DNA of 64,000 bases from Saccharina japonica. Lineage: Eukaryota > Sar > Phaeophyceae > Laminariales > Laminariaceae. Numbering within the stretch: position 1 is the first letter of the stretch; the number at the start of each line of letters is the position of its first letter. Below the pieces are notes generated by a model. That model saw only the letters and a list, made by a program, of their open reading frames with translations, did not search any database and was not told the origin of the DNA. A program made the translations under genes and the position numbers. The stretch covers positions 66,566 through 130,565 of the forward strand of contig MEHQ01003804.1 in the NCBI GenBank assembly GCA_008828725.1, read 5' to 3'. Below, one piece after another: positions 49,659 through 60,057 of this stretch.

Positions 49659-51060
49659 TAGATCTCGCAGATCTCGGCACGTGGCGCGATGGCTGTGTTG
49701 GTCGTTAGCACCCCCAAGAAGTACATTGGGCGGCACAGCGACGCGAAAATCGTCTGACATGACTACGTCGGCTTCAACGGGGGAAGCGAGGACTGCACAG
49801 ATACGTAGGTATGAATAGTTGATATCCACCTGTGATGAAATACCAAAGCACTTGGCACCAGGCAGATATGTAGCAACTACAGTACGTATTATGGCTAGTG
49901 TGGTGGGGTAATGACGTATTAATGTCAAGAATCAACACCCTAACTTACAACCCCACACATACCCACTCACAAACGCGTGCGTTGCTGTGTTGTTCATGGT
50001 TGAGCCAACCAGCTACCAGCCACACCTCCGCGCAATCTCTTTTTTAACCACCGTTGACAGCCTCAAAGACGACGACGGCGTTCGTATCCACGTCACTACT
50101 CAACAGCGCGAGTACCCCACGGGGCGGAACATCCGGACCTTGCGATCAGTCGCGATCGTTTGTCTCCCAAGACATCTCGGCACAACTATACAAACCGAAT
50201 CTTTATAGACGATATATGGATATCGGATCCTCTGAGAAAGTATGACGGTGACGCGGATAATCAGAACACATACGCGAATAGGTCGCGGGTTGCTGAGTGC
50301 GTCGTGCTTCGTTGCTGGGCTTGATCAGTACACGAACACACCAGCCCGCCGTCCAACGCACAGCACGTACACCCAGCGGCTTTGACCGTAGAGACTGGTG
50401 GACCAACTCCTTCCTTCCATGTCGAGTTCGTTGCAACCTTTTGTGCTCGTGTCCGAAGGATCCCACCCACCCGACAACCAAGCCCCGAGCGTCCATCACC
50501 CTGCACTCAGCAACGAAGCAACAATGACGACGCGTGCTACGGTAGAGGTAGCACTTTTGGGCTGAATCGTTTTCTGAACGATCGGGCTCCTTAACCCAAC
50601 TTCGGTCATGATATTTCGCATCCGGCAGTACTTTTGTGTTCCTCCAAAATCGTTTGTTCGGTGAGGTGTGACGTTTCTTAGGCGAGGAGCTCAGAAAACA
50701 CATGGTGCACCCCTAACGTAGCATGCGTCTGACCCACCAACCCACGACACATACACTCGTAGTGTGCTTGTTCTGATTTTGTTATCACCCTCATGTATGT
50801 TTTCTCAGGATAAAGCGACCTTTTCATATGGTCTATAAATAGTTGGTAGTTGGTTTGTGTAGTTTTCTCCCGATATTTCTTGCGAGACAAGCGATCCTGA
50901 CTGCTCGAAAGTTCTGGATGTTCCGCGTGGTGGTCTATCCGGGCTGTTGGGTGGTGATGTGAATACGTATCATATACACTGTAGTCGTTTTTGGAGCTGT
51001 CACAGGTGGTCAAAAGCGGGTTTGGTTCCTCACAAATAGGGGGGGCGGGGGGGGGGGGGT
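49659..51060. mobile_element. foldback FB2 and flank, inverted diverged copy
   Basis: It is the inverted, diverged counterpart of 32876-34307. The arms (about 50020-50290 and 50745-51030) surround a MITE-A at 50528-50729. Confidence 0.75.
50528..50729. mobile_element. MITE-A copy, internally shortened
   Basis: GACGCGTGCTACGGTAGAGG to CCTAACGTAGCATGCGTC. It lacks about 45 bp present in the 55924 copy after CTCCTTAACCCA. Confidence 0.85.
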
Positions 51061-51083
51061 CAATGACCCCCCCCCCCCCCCCC
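51041..51083. repeat. poly(G)/poly(C) inverted repeat
   Basis: Runs of G (with one C) are separated from a long C run by TCAATGA. The two sides can pair as a hairpin, and either strand could form a G-quadruplex. Run lengths in such DNA are unreliable. Confidence 0.8.
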
Positions 51084-51159
51084 AACAAATATATTCTGCT
51101 AGACAACTATGGGTTCGCGTCGAGTGGCAACGACGCTGTAAAACAAGCCACCAGACTTT

Positions 51160-51264
51160 AGACATGAAACTACTGAGCTAACCAGTTTTTTTTCCTCATA
51201 CCAAAACACAAACCGGACAATAGACATGAAATTACTAAACTAACCAGTTTTTTTTCCTCATATC
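51160..51264. repeat. about 72-bp direct repeat, two copies
   Basis: AGACATGAAACTACT/AGACATGAAATTACT followed by AACCAGTTTTTTTTCCTCAT occurs twice in tandem before the N. Confidence 0.8.
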
Positions 51265-51265
51265 N
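51265..51265. other. single N: sequence junction
   Basis: The right side starts inside a SINE B box (GTGTTCGAATCC), so the SINE head is lost at this junction. Confidence 0.9.
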
Positions 51266-51545
51266 GTGTTCGAATCCCCGTATGGATATTTGTGTTCTAA
51301 ACAATGGCACCAACTGCTGTCGAGAGCGCTTGTTATAGCGTGGGTACCCACAATTCCATGAGAGTCGACGAGGGAAGGAAGTGCTGAAATCTTCTCGCAA
51401 TACAAATTCAAGGCAAGTACCGTAGGAGAAGAGCCTACTTAGTCACCTCGGACCTGATGTACGACTAAAGAGGGAGAGAGAATGGAAGGGCGAAGATAGT
51501 AAATGGGATGAAAAAACAAATTACAAAAAGGTGTAAATATACAGT
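51266..51545 (+). mobile_element. tRNA-derived SINE, head missing
   Basis: It begins in the B box and has the body blocks GAGTCGACGAGGGAAGGAAG, CAAGGCAAGTACCGTAGG, GAAGAGCCTACTTAGTCACC and AGAGGGAGAGAGAATGGAAG, then ends in AAATGGGATGAAAAAACAAA. It is the left, outermost part of a large palindrome. Confidence 0.8.
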
Positions 51546-52424
51546 AGGCAATTTCCTATTCGTTCGACGCCCCCATCAGGTGAGGACCCCTGGAACAATT
51601 AGGTACGTGCCTGTAGCACGTGATATCAAGCTCATGCTAGTTTCCCATTTAGATGGCGACCTAAATGTAAAGGGAAATATTCATTTAGCCCCCCCTGGTG
51701 TTTGGGCCGTTTCGGGGTACAGGCAACGCCCGCCGGCCGCGGGCGGTCCCGCACGTGCCCGAACATGCCTAGAATGCAATTCCGACGATCTCGCGAGATG
51801 CCCAAAGCCCATGCCAAGCACGAACACAAATGTGTGTTTTTTTTCGAGCACGCTCTTGGGTCTGACGGGACAGCGGCGCATGAGGGGGCAAACGAAGCCC
51901 CCCCTTTTCGACCACATGTTGGGGGACGTTTACTAAATGTATCTACTACCCCCAATTGAGGGGTTCAATTGGGGGTAGTAGATACATTTAGTAGACATTC
52001 CCCAACATGTGGTCAAAAGGGGGGGCTTCGTTTGCCCTCTCATGCGGCGCTGTCCCGTCAGACGCAAGAGCTTGCTCGAAAGAGAACAAACATTTGTGTT
52101 CGTGCTTGGCATGGGCTTCGGGCATCTCGCGAGATCGTCGTAACTGCTTTCGAGGCATGTTTGGGCACGCGCGGGAGCGCCCGCCGCCGGCGCGCGTTGC
52201 CTGTACCCCGAAATGGCCCAAACACCAGGGAGGGGGGGGGGGTATACCCCTAAATGAATATTTCCCTTTATATTTCGGAAGCCATCTAAATGGGAAACTA
52301 GCATGAGCTTGATATCACGTGTTACAGGCCTGCACCTAATTGTTCCAGGGGTCCTCACCTGATGGGGGCGTCGAACGAATAGGAAGTTGCCTATTGTATA
52401 TTTACACGTTTTTGTAATTTGTTT
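51546..52424. mobile_element. foldback element FB3 (palindrome core)
   Basis: An imperfect palindrome centred near 51958 (CCCCCAATTGAGG against its inverse). AGGGAAATATTCATTTAG at about 51669 is matched inverted at about 52251-52268. CATGCCAAGCAC, GGGCATCTCGCGAGATCGTCG and the GTTTGCCC/TCATGCG(G)CGC blocks are shared with FB1. Short ORFs in the arms mirror each other and are not genes. Confidence 0.75.
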
Positions 52425-52728
52425 TTTCCATCCCATTTACTATCTTCGCCCTTCCATTCTCTCTCCATCTTTAGTCGTACCTCAGGTCCGAGGTGACTAA
52501 GTAGGCTCTTCTCCTACGTTACTTGCCTTGAATTTTTATCGCGAGAAGATTTCAGCACGTCCTTCCCTCGTCGACTCTCATGGAGTTGTGCCTACCCACG
52601 CTATAACAAGCGCTCTCGACAGCAGTTGGTGCCATTTTTTAGAATAAAAATATACATACGGGGATTCGAACCCTCGACATCAACGCTAGCAAGCTTCGTG
52701 CTTATCTGCTAGACCACCGGGGAGACCA
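52425..52728 (-). mobile_element. tRNA-derived SINE, full length
   Basis: Read on the minus strand, the tRNA-like head (52728 to about 52657) has an A box TGGTCTAGCAG (complement of 52706-52716) that fits TRGYNNARNNG exactly and a B box GGTTCGAATCC (complement of 52662-52672) that fits GGTTCGANNCC exactly. The acceptor and T stems do not pair, so it is not a tRNA gene. The body carries all family blocks and ends in an A-rich tail toward FB3. Confidence 0.85.
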
Positions 52729-52811
52729 CTGCGCTGCTTCACTAGTATACTCCAAAAATAGCTATAATTGGCAGTGCCCGTGTGTTCATCCAGGTCAAAA
52801 CCTCGGGCTAC

Positions 52812-53056
52812 GAGCGATCCCAAGGTAGGGGTACAACTTTAAGGCTCAATATTTTCTGACCGGTTGTCCTCCTGACGTCAGTAACCACCGGATTCTATTA
52901 TTGTGTAACTGGTATATTTGTTTTTGGACTACCGCATTTGAAGGTTGGATCGGGTTGCGGGAACGAATGTTCTCGAAGTTGTGTTCCGGTTGAGATATTG
53001 AGCTGTTCATGTGAGGAGCTCAGGAAAATATGTTGCGCCCTTGCCGTGGGATGACT
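52812..53056. mobile_element. MITE-B copy 1
   Basis: Termini ATCCCAAGGTAGGGGTACAA and TTGCGCCCTTGCCGTGGGAT are imperfect inverted repeats. The interior has TTTTCTGACCGGTTG and GTTTTTGGACTACCGCAT, shared with two more copies. The GAGGAGCTCAG block suggests kinship with MITE-A. Confidence 0.7.
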
Positions 53057-53092
53057 CCTACGTGCACTGCAAGCCAACCCGCGATCACGCAC

Positions 53093-53291
53093 GAGCCTGT
53101 CCCCGAGGTACTTGCGGGCGACAAGGACTCTACCACAATGTAGGGCGACAGAGTAAGTGATACATTTGTGCACGTATCAGACTAGTGCAGATAAACGGAG
53201 CTGATACGGATCGATAGATGGCTTTGTGATAGATGGCAGGTGATATGGAGCGGATACTACGCCTCTAACATATGGCCATGGAGCCTGTCCC
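53093..53291. repeat. 188-bp spacer between 11-bp direct repeats
   Basis: GAGCCTGTCCC occurs at 53093-53103 and 53281-53291. At the equivalent place in the other copy (57520-57530) it occurs once and the DNA between is absent. Confidence 0.8.
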
Positions 53292-53326
53292 TGCTATAGT
53301 TATCCCCCCCCACCCCTCCCCTCACA

Positions 53327-53392
53327 GTGTTCCGTCTCGAAAAGGGATACGTGGTCAATGGTGATATGACTAAGGCAAGCAACAAATGAGTA
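53327..53392 (+). repeat. short match to the LINE 3' end
   Basis: TCCGTCTCGAAA, GGGATACGTGGTCAATGGT and ATGACTAAGGCAAGCA match 32793-32857 at the end of the LINE. It may be a severely 5'-truncated LINE insertion. Confidence 0.45.
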
Positions 53393-53435
53393 CCCCGCCC
53401 CCCCTTCCCCCTCAACACACACATTTTACTGCTAA

Positions 53436-53666
53436 ATGTATGCTTTTACTTCAGCCACATCCTCATTCCAGGTGGTAGATCTGATGTGCGACTCCTTCGT
53501 GGACGCTGAGGACGCCGAAACATTGAAATTTTTCACTCTTGATGGCGAGTACATCGAGGCGGAAAAGTCTTCCTACGCGGTCACCAACGGGGACGCATTC
53601 ACGGACGACACTGGTCGAAAGGTGTGTTTGGACTGCAACAGGTTTCTCGTCCGTTTTCATGTCTAG
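53436..53666 (+). CDS. putative terminal exon, unknown protein (copy 1)
   Basis: The frame of 76 codons ends TAG at 53664-53666. If it is an exon, plausible 3' splice sites are TTTTACTTCAG (ending 53454) and CATTCCAG (ending 53471), both in a pyrimidine-rich context. The latter would open the exon at VVDLMCDSFVDAEDAE. The protein ends in CLDCNRFLVRFHV and has no motif I can name; the CxxC pair is too little to call a zinc site. A SINE lies about 135 bp downstream. Copies are at 57672 and 60754. Confidence 0.35.
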   Translation: MYAFTSATSSFQVVDLMCDSFVDAEDAETLKFFTLDGEYIEAEKSSYAVTNGDAFTDDTGRKVCLDCNRFLVRFHV

Positions 53667-53800
53667 ACAGTGAGTGCCCCGTGTAAGTTACGACGATCAA
53701 CTCACGAATCTCGATGATGACTTCGCTAGTGTTCATAGCATGCTTGCACGAAATGTCACACACAGGCTTCGTTGCTTGTCTAATAATCACGAGCTATGTC

Positions 53801-54136
53801 GGTCGCCCCGGTAGATTAGTGGTCAGCTTCATAGACTACTGGCATTGGTACCGAAGTTCGAATCCCACCGTGGTGATATTTATACTCTATTCAAAAAATA
53901 TAAAGGAACCAATTGCTGAGAGCGCCTTCGTGGCGTGGGTAGGCGGAATCCGACGCAAGTCGACGAGGGAAGAAAGTGATGAAATATTCTCGCGATAAAA
54001 GTGCAAGGCAAGTACCGTAGTAGGGAGGGGGGAGAAGAGCCTATTTGGTGACCCCGGATCTAAGTTACGACTAAAGAGGGAGAGAGAAAAGAAGGGCGAA
54101 GATAACAAATGGGATGGGGAAAAAAACAACAACATC
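53801..54136 (+). mobile_element. tRNA-derived SINE
   Basis: Head GGTCGCCCCGGTAGATTAG, A-box-like TAGATTAGTGG, B-box-like AGTTCGAATCC (53855-53865). Body blocks AAGTCGACGAGGGAAGAAAG, TCTCGCGATAAAAG, GCAAGGCAAGTACCGTAG and CTAAAGAGGGAGAGAGAA, then A-rich tail with CAACAACATC. Confidence 0.85.
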
Positions 54137-54400
54137 ATGAAATGCGGATCGGTCTGGTCGGTTCGATCTATGAAACAAAATTCCGATATTGGGGGGGCTT
54201 GGTACACGGAAGAGGTACGTAATCACTATCGATGGTTCAACTACCGAGCTTGTTATGTATTCAACAGTAAGCAAATGAGACAACTCAATGATTGTTGCCC
54301 TTTCAACTTTTATCTCCCCGTCTGGTCTTCGGTCAGGAAAACAACGATGAGCCCTATCTTCCACACAGGCACCGCATTATTGCCGAGCATGATGTCCCGA

Positions 54401-54961
54401 CATCCCTACAATTTACCAAAACCAGCCATACTTCTATCTCAGTCCCCGATACAGACCGACCTCATTATCGTTACCAATGAACTCTGTTATTTTCGTTAAT
54501 CCAGTTGCGGAGGCCGTTCCGTCGTCTACGTAATAAAACTACCTTTTTCGTGGCCGTACTCGACAAACGCAGCACCGATTCCGACACAGCCGGTGTCAAT
54601 GAAGCCCCTTACATATAATTTCCTTCCTCACGCACTTGTCTTTAAAGTCGTCAAGATGTAGCGGAGTGAAGCCGTGATAGGTGGTCGAGCTGCCACCAGG
54701 AGGAGCTGGTAGGTAAGGGGCGCGGCCAACATAATCACAGTGGAGAGCTGGTGATTTGTTGCTTCCAGAACCGAACCAACAACGAGCGCCTCCCCGAACA
54801 AAGACGCGAAGCCTTACGGCAGCATTCTAAATGATCAAGGTCTCCAAGGGACGCCTGCTACGATAGAGGTGCACCATCTTTTTTCTGAGCTCCTCACTTA
54901 AGGAGCGTCATACCTCACCGAAAAAAAGATTTTGGAGAAAAATAAAAGTGCTGCCGGATGC
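54401..54961. repeat. segment D3, third copy (matches 29459-30019)
   Basis: Begins abruptly after GTCCCGACAT at 54396, where the sister locus at 58632 continues differently. It includes most of a MITE-A. Confidence 0.9.
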
Positions 54962-55048
54962 GAAATCTCATGACCGAAGTATACTCTGAGCCCGATCGTT
55001 CAGAAAACGATTAAGCCAAAAAGTGCTACCTCTACCGTAGCACGCGTC
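54850..55048. mobile_element. MITE-A copy, internally deleted (199 bp)
   Basis: GACGCCTGCTACGATAGAGG to CTACCGTAGCACGCGTC. It passes without interruption through GTGCTGCCGGATGCGAAATC, the point where D4 junctions break. Confidence 0.9.
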
Positions 55049-56420
55049 AAGGGTAGATCTCGCAGATCTCGGCACGTGGCGCGCTGGCTGTGTTGGTCGT
55101 TAGCACCCCCAAGAAGTACATTGGGCGGCACAGCGACGCGAAAATCGTCTGACATGACTACGTCGGCTTAAACTGGGGAAGCGGGGACTGCCCAGATACG
55201 TACGGTAGGTATGAATAGTTGATATCCACCTGTGATGAAATACCAAAGCACTTGGCACCAGGCAGATATGTAGCAACTACAGTACGTATTATGGCTAGTG
55301 TGGTGGGGTAATGACGTATTAATGTTAAGAACCAACACCCTACCCCCACACATACCCACTCACACACGCGTGCGTTGCTGTGTTTTTCATGGTGGAGCCA
55401 ACCAGCTACCAGCCACACCTCCGCGCAATCCCTGTTTTAACCACCTTTGACAGCCTCAAAGACGACGACGGCGTCCGTATCCACGTCACTACTCAACAGC
55501 GCGAGTACCCCATGGGGCGGAACATCCAGACCTTGCGAGCAGTCGCGATCGTTTGTCTCCCAAGACATTTCGGCACAACTATACAAACCGAATCTTTAAT
55601 TGACGATATAAGGATATCGGTTCTTCTGAGAAAGCATGACGGTGACGCGGGTAATCAGAACACATACGCGAATAGGTCGCGGGTCGCTGAGTGCGTCGTG
55701 CTTCGTTGCTGGGCTTGATCAGTACACGAACACACCAGCCCGCCGTCCAACGCACAGCACATACACCCAGCGGCTTTGACCGTAGAGTCTGGTGGACCAA
55801 CTCCTTCCTTCCATGTCGAGTTCGTTGCAACCTTTTTTCGCTCGTGTCCCAAGGATCCCACCGACCCGACAACCAAGCCCCGAGCGTCCAGCACCCTGCA
55901 CTCAGCAACGAAGCAACAATGACGACGCGTGCTACGGTAGAGGTACCACCCTTTGGCTGAAACGTTTTCTGAACGATCGGGCTCCTTAACCCAGCTTCGC
56001 CGGACGCGCATGTTTGTGACGAATAATGTTTCAGAACATACTTCGGTCATGAGATTTCGCATCCGGCAGCACTTTTGTGTTCCTCCAAAATCGTTTGTTC
56101 GGTGAGGTGCGACGTTTCTTAGGCGAGGAGCTCAGAAAACACATGGTGCACCCCTATCGTAGCATGCGTCTGACTCACGAACCCACAACACATACACTCG
56201 TAGTGTGCTTGTTCTGATTTTGTTATCACCCTCATGTATGTTTTCTCAGAATAAGGCGACCTTTTCATATGGTCTATAAATAGTTGGTAGTTGGTTTGTG
56301 TAGTTTTCTCCCGATATTTCTTGCGAGACAAACGATCCTGACTACTCGCAAGTTCTGGATGTTCCGCGTCGTGCTCTACCCGGGCTGTTGGGCGGGGATG
56401 TGAATACGTATCATATACAC
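55049..56420. mobile_element. foldback FB2 and flank, inverted near-identical copy
   Basis: Reverse complement of 32938-34309 with almost no differences; the FB2 part is about 55428-56420. It is cut by the N in the middle of an arm. Confidence 0.85.
55924..56170. mobile_element. MITE-A copy in inverted FB2
   Basis: GACGCGTGCTACGGTAGAGG to CCCTATCGTAGCATGCGTC. Confidence 0.85.
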
Positions 56421-56421
56421 N
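56421..56421. other. single N: sequence junction
   Basis: The right side starts at the centre of the FB3 palindrome (AGATACATTTAGTAAACG), so the junction falls at a palindrome. Confidence 0.9.
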
Positions 56422-56847
56422 AGATACATTTAGTAAACGTCCCCCAACATGTGGTCGAAAAGGGGGGGCTTCGTTTGCCCCCTCATGCGCCGCTGTCCCG
56501 TCAGACCCAAGAGCGTGCTCGAAAAAAAACACACATTTGTGTTCGTGCTTGGCATGGGCTTTGGGCATCTCGCGAGATCGTCGGAATTGCATTCTAGGCA
56601 TGTTCGGGCACGTGCGGGACCGCCCGCGGCCGGCGGGCGTTGCCTGTACCCCGAAACGGCCCAAACACCAGGGGGGGCTAAATGAATATTTCCCTTTACA
56701 TTTAGGTCGCCATCTAAATGGGAAACTAGCATGAGCTTGATATCACGTGCTACAGGCACGTACCTAATTGTTCCAGGGGTCCTCACCTGATGGGGGCGTC
56801 GAACGAATAGGAAATTGCCTACTGTATATTTACACCTTTTTGTAATT
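56422..56847. mobile_element. FB3 half (one palindrome arm)
   Basis: Near-identical to the reverse complement of 51546-51944. Confidence 0.85.
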
Positions 56848-57154
56848 TGTTTTTTCATCCCATTTACTATCTTCGCCCTTCCATTCTCTCTCCCTCTTTA
56901 GTCGTACCTCAGGTCCGAGGTGACTAAGTAGGCTCTTCTCCTACGGTACTTGCCTTGAATTTGTATTGCGAGAAGATTTCAGCACTTCCTTCCCTCGTCG
57001 ACTCTCATGGAATTGTGGGTACCCACGCTATAACAAGCGCTCTCGACAGCAGTTGGTGCCATTGTTTAGAACACAAATATCCATACGGGGATTCGAACAC
57101 TCGACGTCAACGCTAGCAAGCTTCGTGCTTATCTGCTAGACCACCGGCGAGACC
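56848..57154 (-). mobile_element. tRNA-derived SINE, full length
   Basis: Minus-strand head with A box TGGTCTAGCAG and B-box-like GTGTTCGAATCC, whose sequence equals the truncated start at 51266. Body blocks are the same as in the 51266 copy. Confidence 0.85.
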
Positions 57155-57240
57155 ACTGCGCTGCTTCACTAGTATACTACACATATACCTATAATTGGCA
57201 GTGCCCGTATGTTCATCCAGGACAAGACCTCGGCCTACGA

Positions 57241-57484
57241 GCAATCCCAAGGTAGGGGTACCACTTTAAAGCTCAATATTGTCTGACCGGTTGTCCTCCT
57301 CACATCAGTAACCACCGGATTCTATTATTATTTTACTGGTATATTTGTTTTTGGACTACCGCATTGGAAGGTTGGGTCGGGTTGCGCGAACGCATGTTCT
57401 CGAAGTCGTGTTCCGGGTGAGATATTGAGCTCTTCATGTGAGGAGCTCAGTAAATTATGTTGCGCCCTTACCGTGGGATGACTC
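57241..57484. mobile_element. MITE-B copy 2
   Basis: GCAATCCCAAGGTAGGGGTA to TTGCGCCCTTACCGTGGGAT. Confidence 0.7.
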
Positions 57485-57563
57485 CTACGTGCACTGCAAG
57501 CCAACCCGCGATCACGCACGAGCCTGTCCCAGCTATACGTTTATCCCCCCCCCCCTCCCCACA

Positions 57564-57629
57564 GTGCTCCGTCTCGAAAGGGATACGTGGTCAATGGTGA
57601 TATGACTAAGGCAAGCAACAAATGAGTAC
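57564..57629 (+). repeat. short match to the LINE 3' end, copy 2
   Basis: Counterpart of 53327-53392, preceded by a C-run. Confidence 0.45.
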
Positions 57630-57671
57630 GCCCCCCCCCCTTCCCACCTCACACACACATTTTACTGCTAA

Positions 57672-57902
57672 ATGTATGCTTTTACTTCAGCCACATCCTC
57701 ATTCCAGGTGGTAGATCTGATGTGCGACTCCTTCGTGGACGCTGAAGACGCCGAAACATTGAGATTTTTCACTCTTGATGGCGAGTACATCGAGGCGGAA
57801 AAGTCTTCCTACGCGGTCACCAACGGGGACGCATTCACGGACGACACTGGTCGAAAGGTGTGTTTGGACTGCAACAGGTTTCTCGTCCGTTTTCATGTCT
57901 AG
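57672..57902 (+). CDS. putative terminal exon, unknown protein (copy 2)
   Basis: Second copy of the 76-codon frame at 53436, with one amino-acid change (Lys to Arg before FFTLDGEY) and one silent change. Splice-acceptor context and stop are the same. It lies in the duplicated block 57.1-58.63 kb. Confidence 0.35.
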   Translation: MYAFTSATSSFQVVDLMCDSFVDAEDAETLRFFTLDGEYIEAEKSSYAVTNGDAFTDDTGRKVCLDCNRFLVRFHV

Positions 57903-58036
57903 ACAGTGAGTGCCCCGTGTAAGTTACGACGATCAACTCACGAATCTCGATGATGACTTCGCTAGTGTTCATAGCATGCTTGCACGAAATGTCACACACA
58001 GGCTTCGTTGCTTGTCTAATAATCACGAGCTATGTC

Positions 58037-58372
58037 GGTCGCCCCGGTAGATTAGTGGTCAGCTTCATAGACTACTGGCATTGGTACCGAAGTTCGAATC
58101 CCACCGTGGTGATATTTATACTCTATTCAAAAAATATAAAGGAACCAATTGCTGAGAGCGCCTTCGTGGCGTGGGTAGGCGGAATCCGACGCAAGTCGAC
58201 GAGGGAAGAAAGTGATGAAATATTCTCGCGATAAAAGTGCAAGGCAAGTACCGTAGTAGGGAGGGGGGAGAAGAGCCTATTTGGTGACCCCGGATCTAAG
58301 TTACGACTAAAGAGGGAGAGAGAAAAGAAGGGCGAAGATAACAAATGGGATGGGGAAAAAAACAACAACATC
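58037..58372 (+). mobile_element. tRNA-derived SINE (copy of 53801)
   Basis: Identical in structure to 53801-54136 and part of the same larger duplication. Confidence 0.85.
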
Positions 58373-58834
58373 ATGAAATGCGGATCGGTCTGGTCGGTTC
58401 GATCTATGAAACAAAATTCCGATATTGGGGGGGCTTGGTACACGGAAGAGGTACGTAATCACTATCGATGGTTCAACTACCGAGCTTGTTATGTATTCAA
58501 CAGTAAGCAAATGAGACAACTCAATGATTGTTGCCCTTTCAACTTTTATCTCCCCGTCTGGTCTTCGGTCAGGAAAACAACGATGAGCCCTATCTTCCAC
58601 ACAGGCACCGCATTATTGCCGAGCATGATGTCCCGACATAAATTTTGTTTATGTTCTGCTGTGTTTGACATTGGACCTATAGTCGATGACATTGCTCTAC
58701 TGGGGGTTAGGCGCACACCGTTCACTAGCTCATTTTACGACCGGACCTCCTTCAGGACCGGAAAAAAAAATGTTTGTTTTTGCGACTCGAACGTGACTCG
58801 AACGTAGGACGCGTGCTTCGAAAAAAGCATCACT
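58373..58834. other. no confident gene
   Basis: The frame 58373-58807 is open but has no recognised domain. Sequence to 58632 is shared with 54137-54396 and then becomes unique. Confidence 0.35.
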
Positions 58835-59111
58835 CACGCATGCTACGATAGAGGTGCGCCATGTTTTTGCCTTGGAAGTGTGGTTACTTGAAGAGCTCTA
58901 CACCTCACCCCCCAAGTGATCATTAAGGGAGGCATTAAGGGAGAAAAGTAAAAGTGCTACCCGATTGAAAATCCAATGGCCGAAGCAAACAAGGAACAAT
59001 ATTGCAACAAAATAATGACAATAATGACAGTCCGACGATTTTGGGTTAAGGAGCTCGATCATTCAGGAACCATTTCAGCCAAAAAGTGCTATCTCTATCG
59101 GAGCACGCGTC
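58835..59111. mobile_element. MITE-A copy
   Basis: CACGCATGCTACGATAGAGG to CTATCGGAGCACGCGTC. A short end-like GACGCGTGCTTCG precedes it at 58808. Confidence 0.8.
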
Positions 59112-59387
59112 GACGTTTCATCTGAAACGTTTCCTAAAATGATCGGGCTCCTTACCCCATAATCGTCGTTCGTTCATTCGTTCGTTCGTTCGTTCGTTCG
59201 CATGGTTGCAACATTTTTAATTATTAGTGCATACTTGGGGTCATGGCATTGTTCCTCGGGTAGAACGGTTACTTTCCCCGTGAAATCAACATGTTTGGAT
59301 GAGGTATAGACAGCATCTTTTAAGTGACCACCCTTCCTTATGAGGCAAAAAAAAACATTGTGCACCTGTATCATATGGCATGCGTCG
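59105..59387. mobile_element. MITE-A copy, fused to the preceding one
   Basis: The left end shares GCGTCGACG with the previous element, and the right end is CCTGTATCATATGGCATGCGTC. The internal ATGATCGGGCTCCTTACCCC block is present. Confidence 0.7.
59166..59201. repeat. (CGTT)n microsatellite inside MITE-A
   Basis: Eight CGTT-like units arose where other MITE-A copies have CGTCGGACTTTC. Confidence 0.9.
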
Positions 59388-59396
59388 TTCACTCGG

Positions 59397-59650
59397 GGCG
59401 CGTGCTACGATAGGGGTAATACTTTGTTGGTTGAAACTGTTTTCTGAACGATCGGTCTCCCTGACCCAAGTTCGTCGGACTCCCAGTCTTGTGGTGCAAT
59501 ATTTTTCCTGGAATACTTTGGTCATGAGCTTGGACCCCGGGTAGCACTTTTACTTTCGTCTAAAACAGTTTGTTTTTCCGGTGAGGTATAGGGCTCCTCA
59601 AGTGGAGAGCTAAGACACATCAACGGCGCACCTCTATCGTAGCATGCGTC
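59397..59650. mobile_element. MITE-A copy
   Basis: GGCGCGTGCTACGATAGGGG to CTATCGTAGCATGCGTC, 10 bp after the previous copy. Confidence 0.85.
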
Positions 59651-59784
59651 TCGGAAGCGGGGTAGTATGTGTTTGTTCACAGCGCGGTTTTGAAAAGGGT
59701 TAACGTGTTTCTAAGGGGGTGATTTAGCTCCCCGAGCGAATAGTCTCATTACAAGCGACAGGGCACCCCTCCACCAGAGCATTG

Positions 59785-60053
59785 CCGCATGCTGTGATTG
59801 AAGCGCACCATGCGTTTCCTGGGCGGGCGGGTCACTTGAGAAAATAGCTACCTCTCACGCAAACCCTGAGTTCAGAAAAAGAAGACAAAGGTTTTTCGTA
59901 CGCGCTGAACAATTCAATGGACCAGGTATACAACGAATCAGATTGGGCCACAACACTGCAATTCGGACGGTGTTGTGTCATAGAAACACCGTCAGGGTCC
60001 CGAAATCGTTTCAGCCAAACCGTGATACCGTGTATCGTAGCCCGTGTCCACAC
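59785..60053. mobile_element. diverged MITE-A-like element
   Basis: GCATGCTGTGATTGAAGCGCACCATG resembles one end and CGTGTATCGTAGCCCGTGTC the other. The interior is poorly conserved. Confidence 0.45.
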
Positions 60054-60057
60054 CCCA

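Noticed and set aside
52657..52728. tRNA gene on the minus strand
   Set aside because: A and B boxes are good, but the acceptor and T stems do not pair and the same head recurs attached to a common SINE body.
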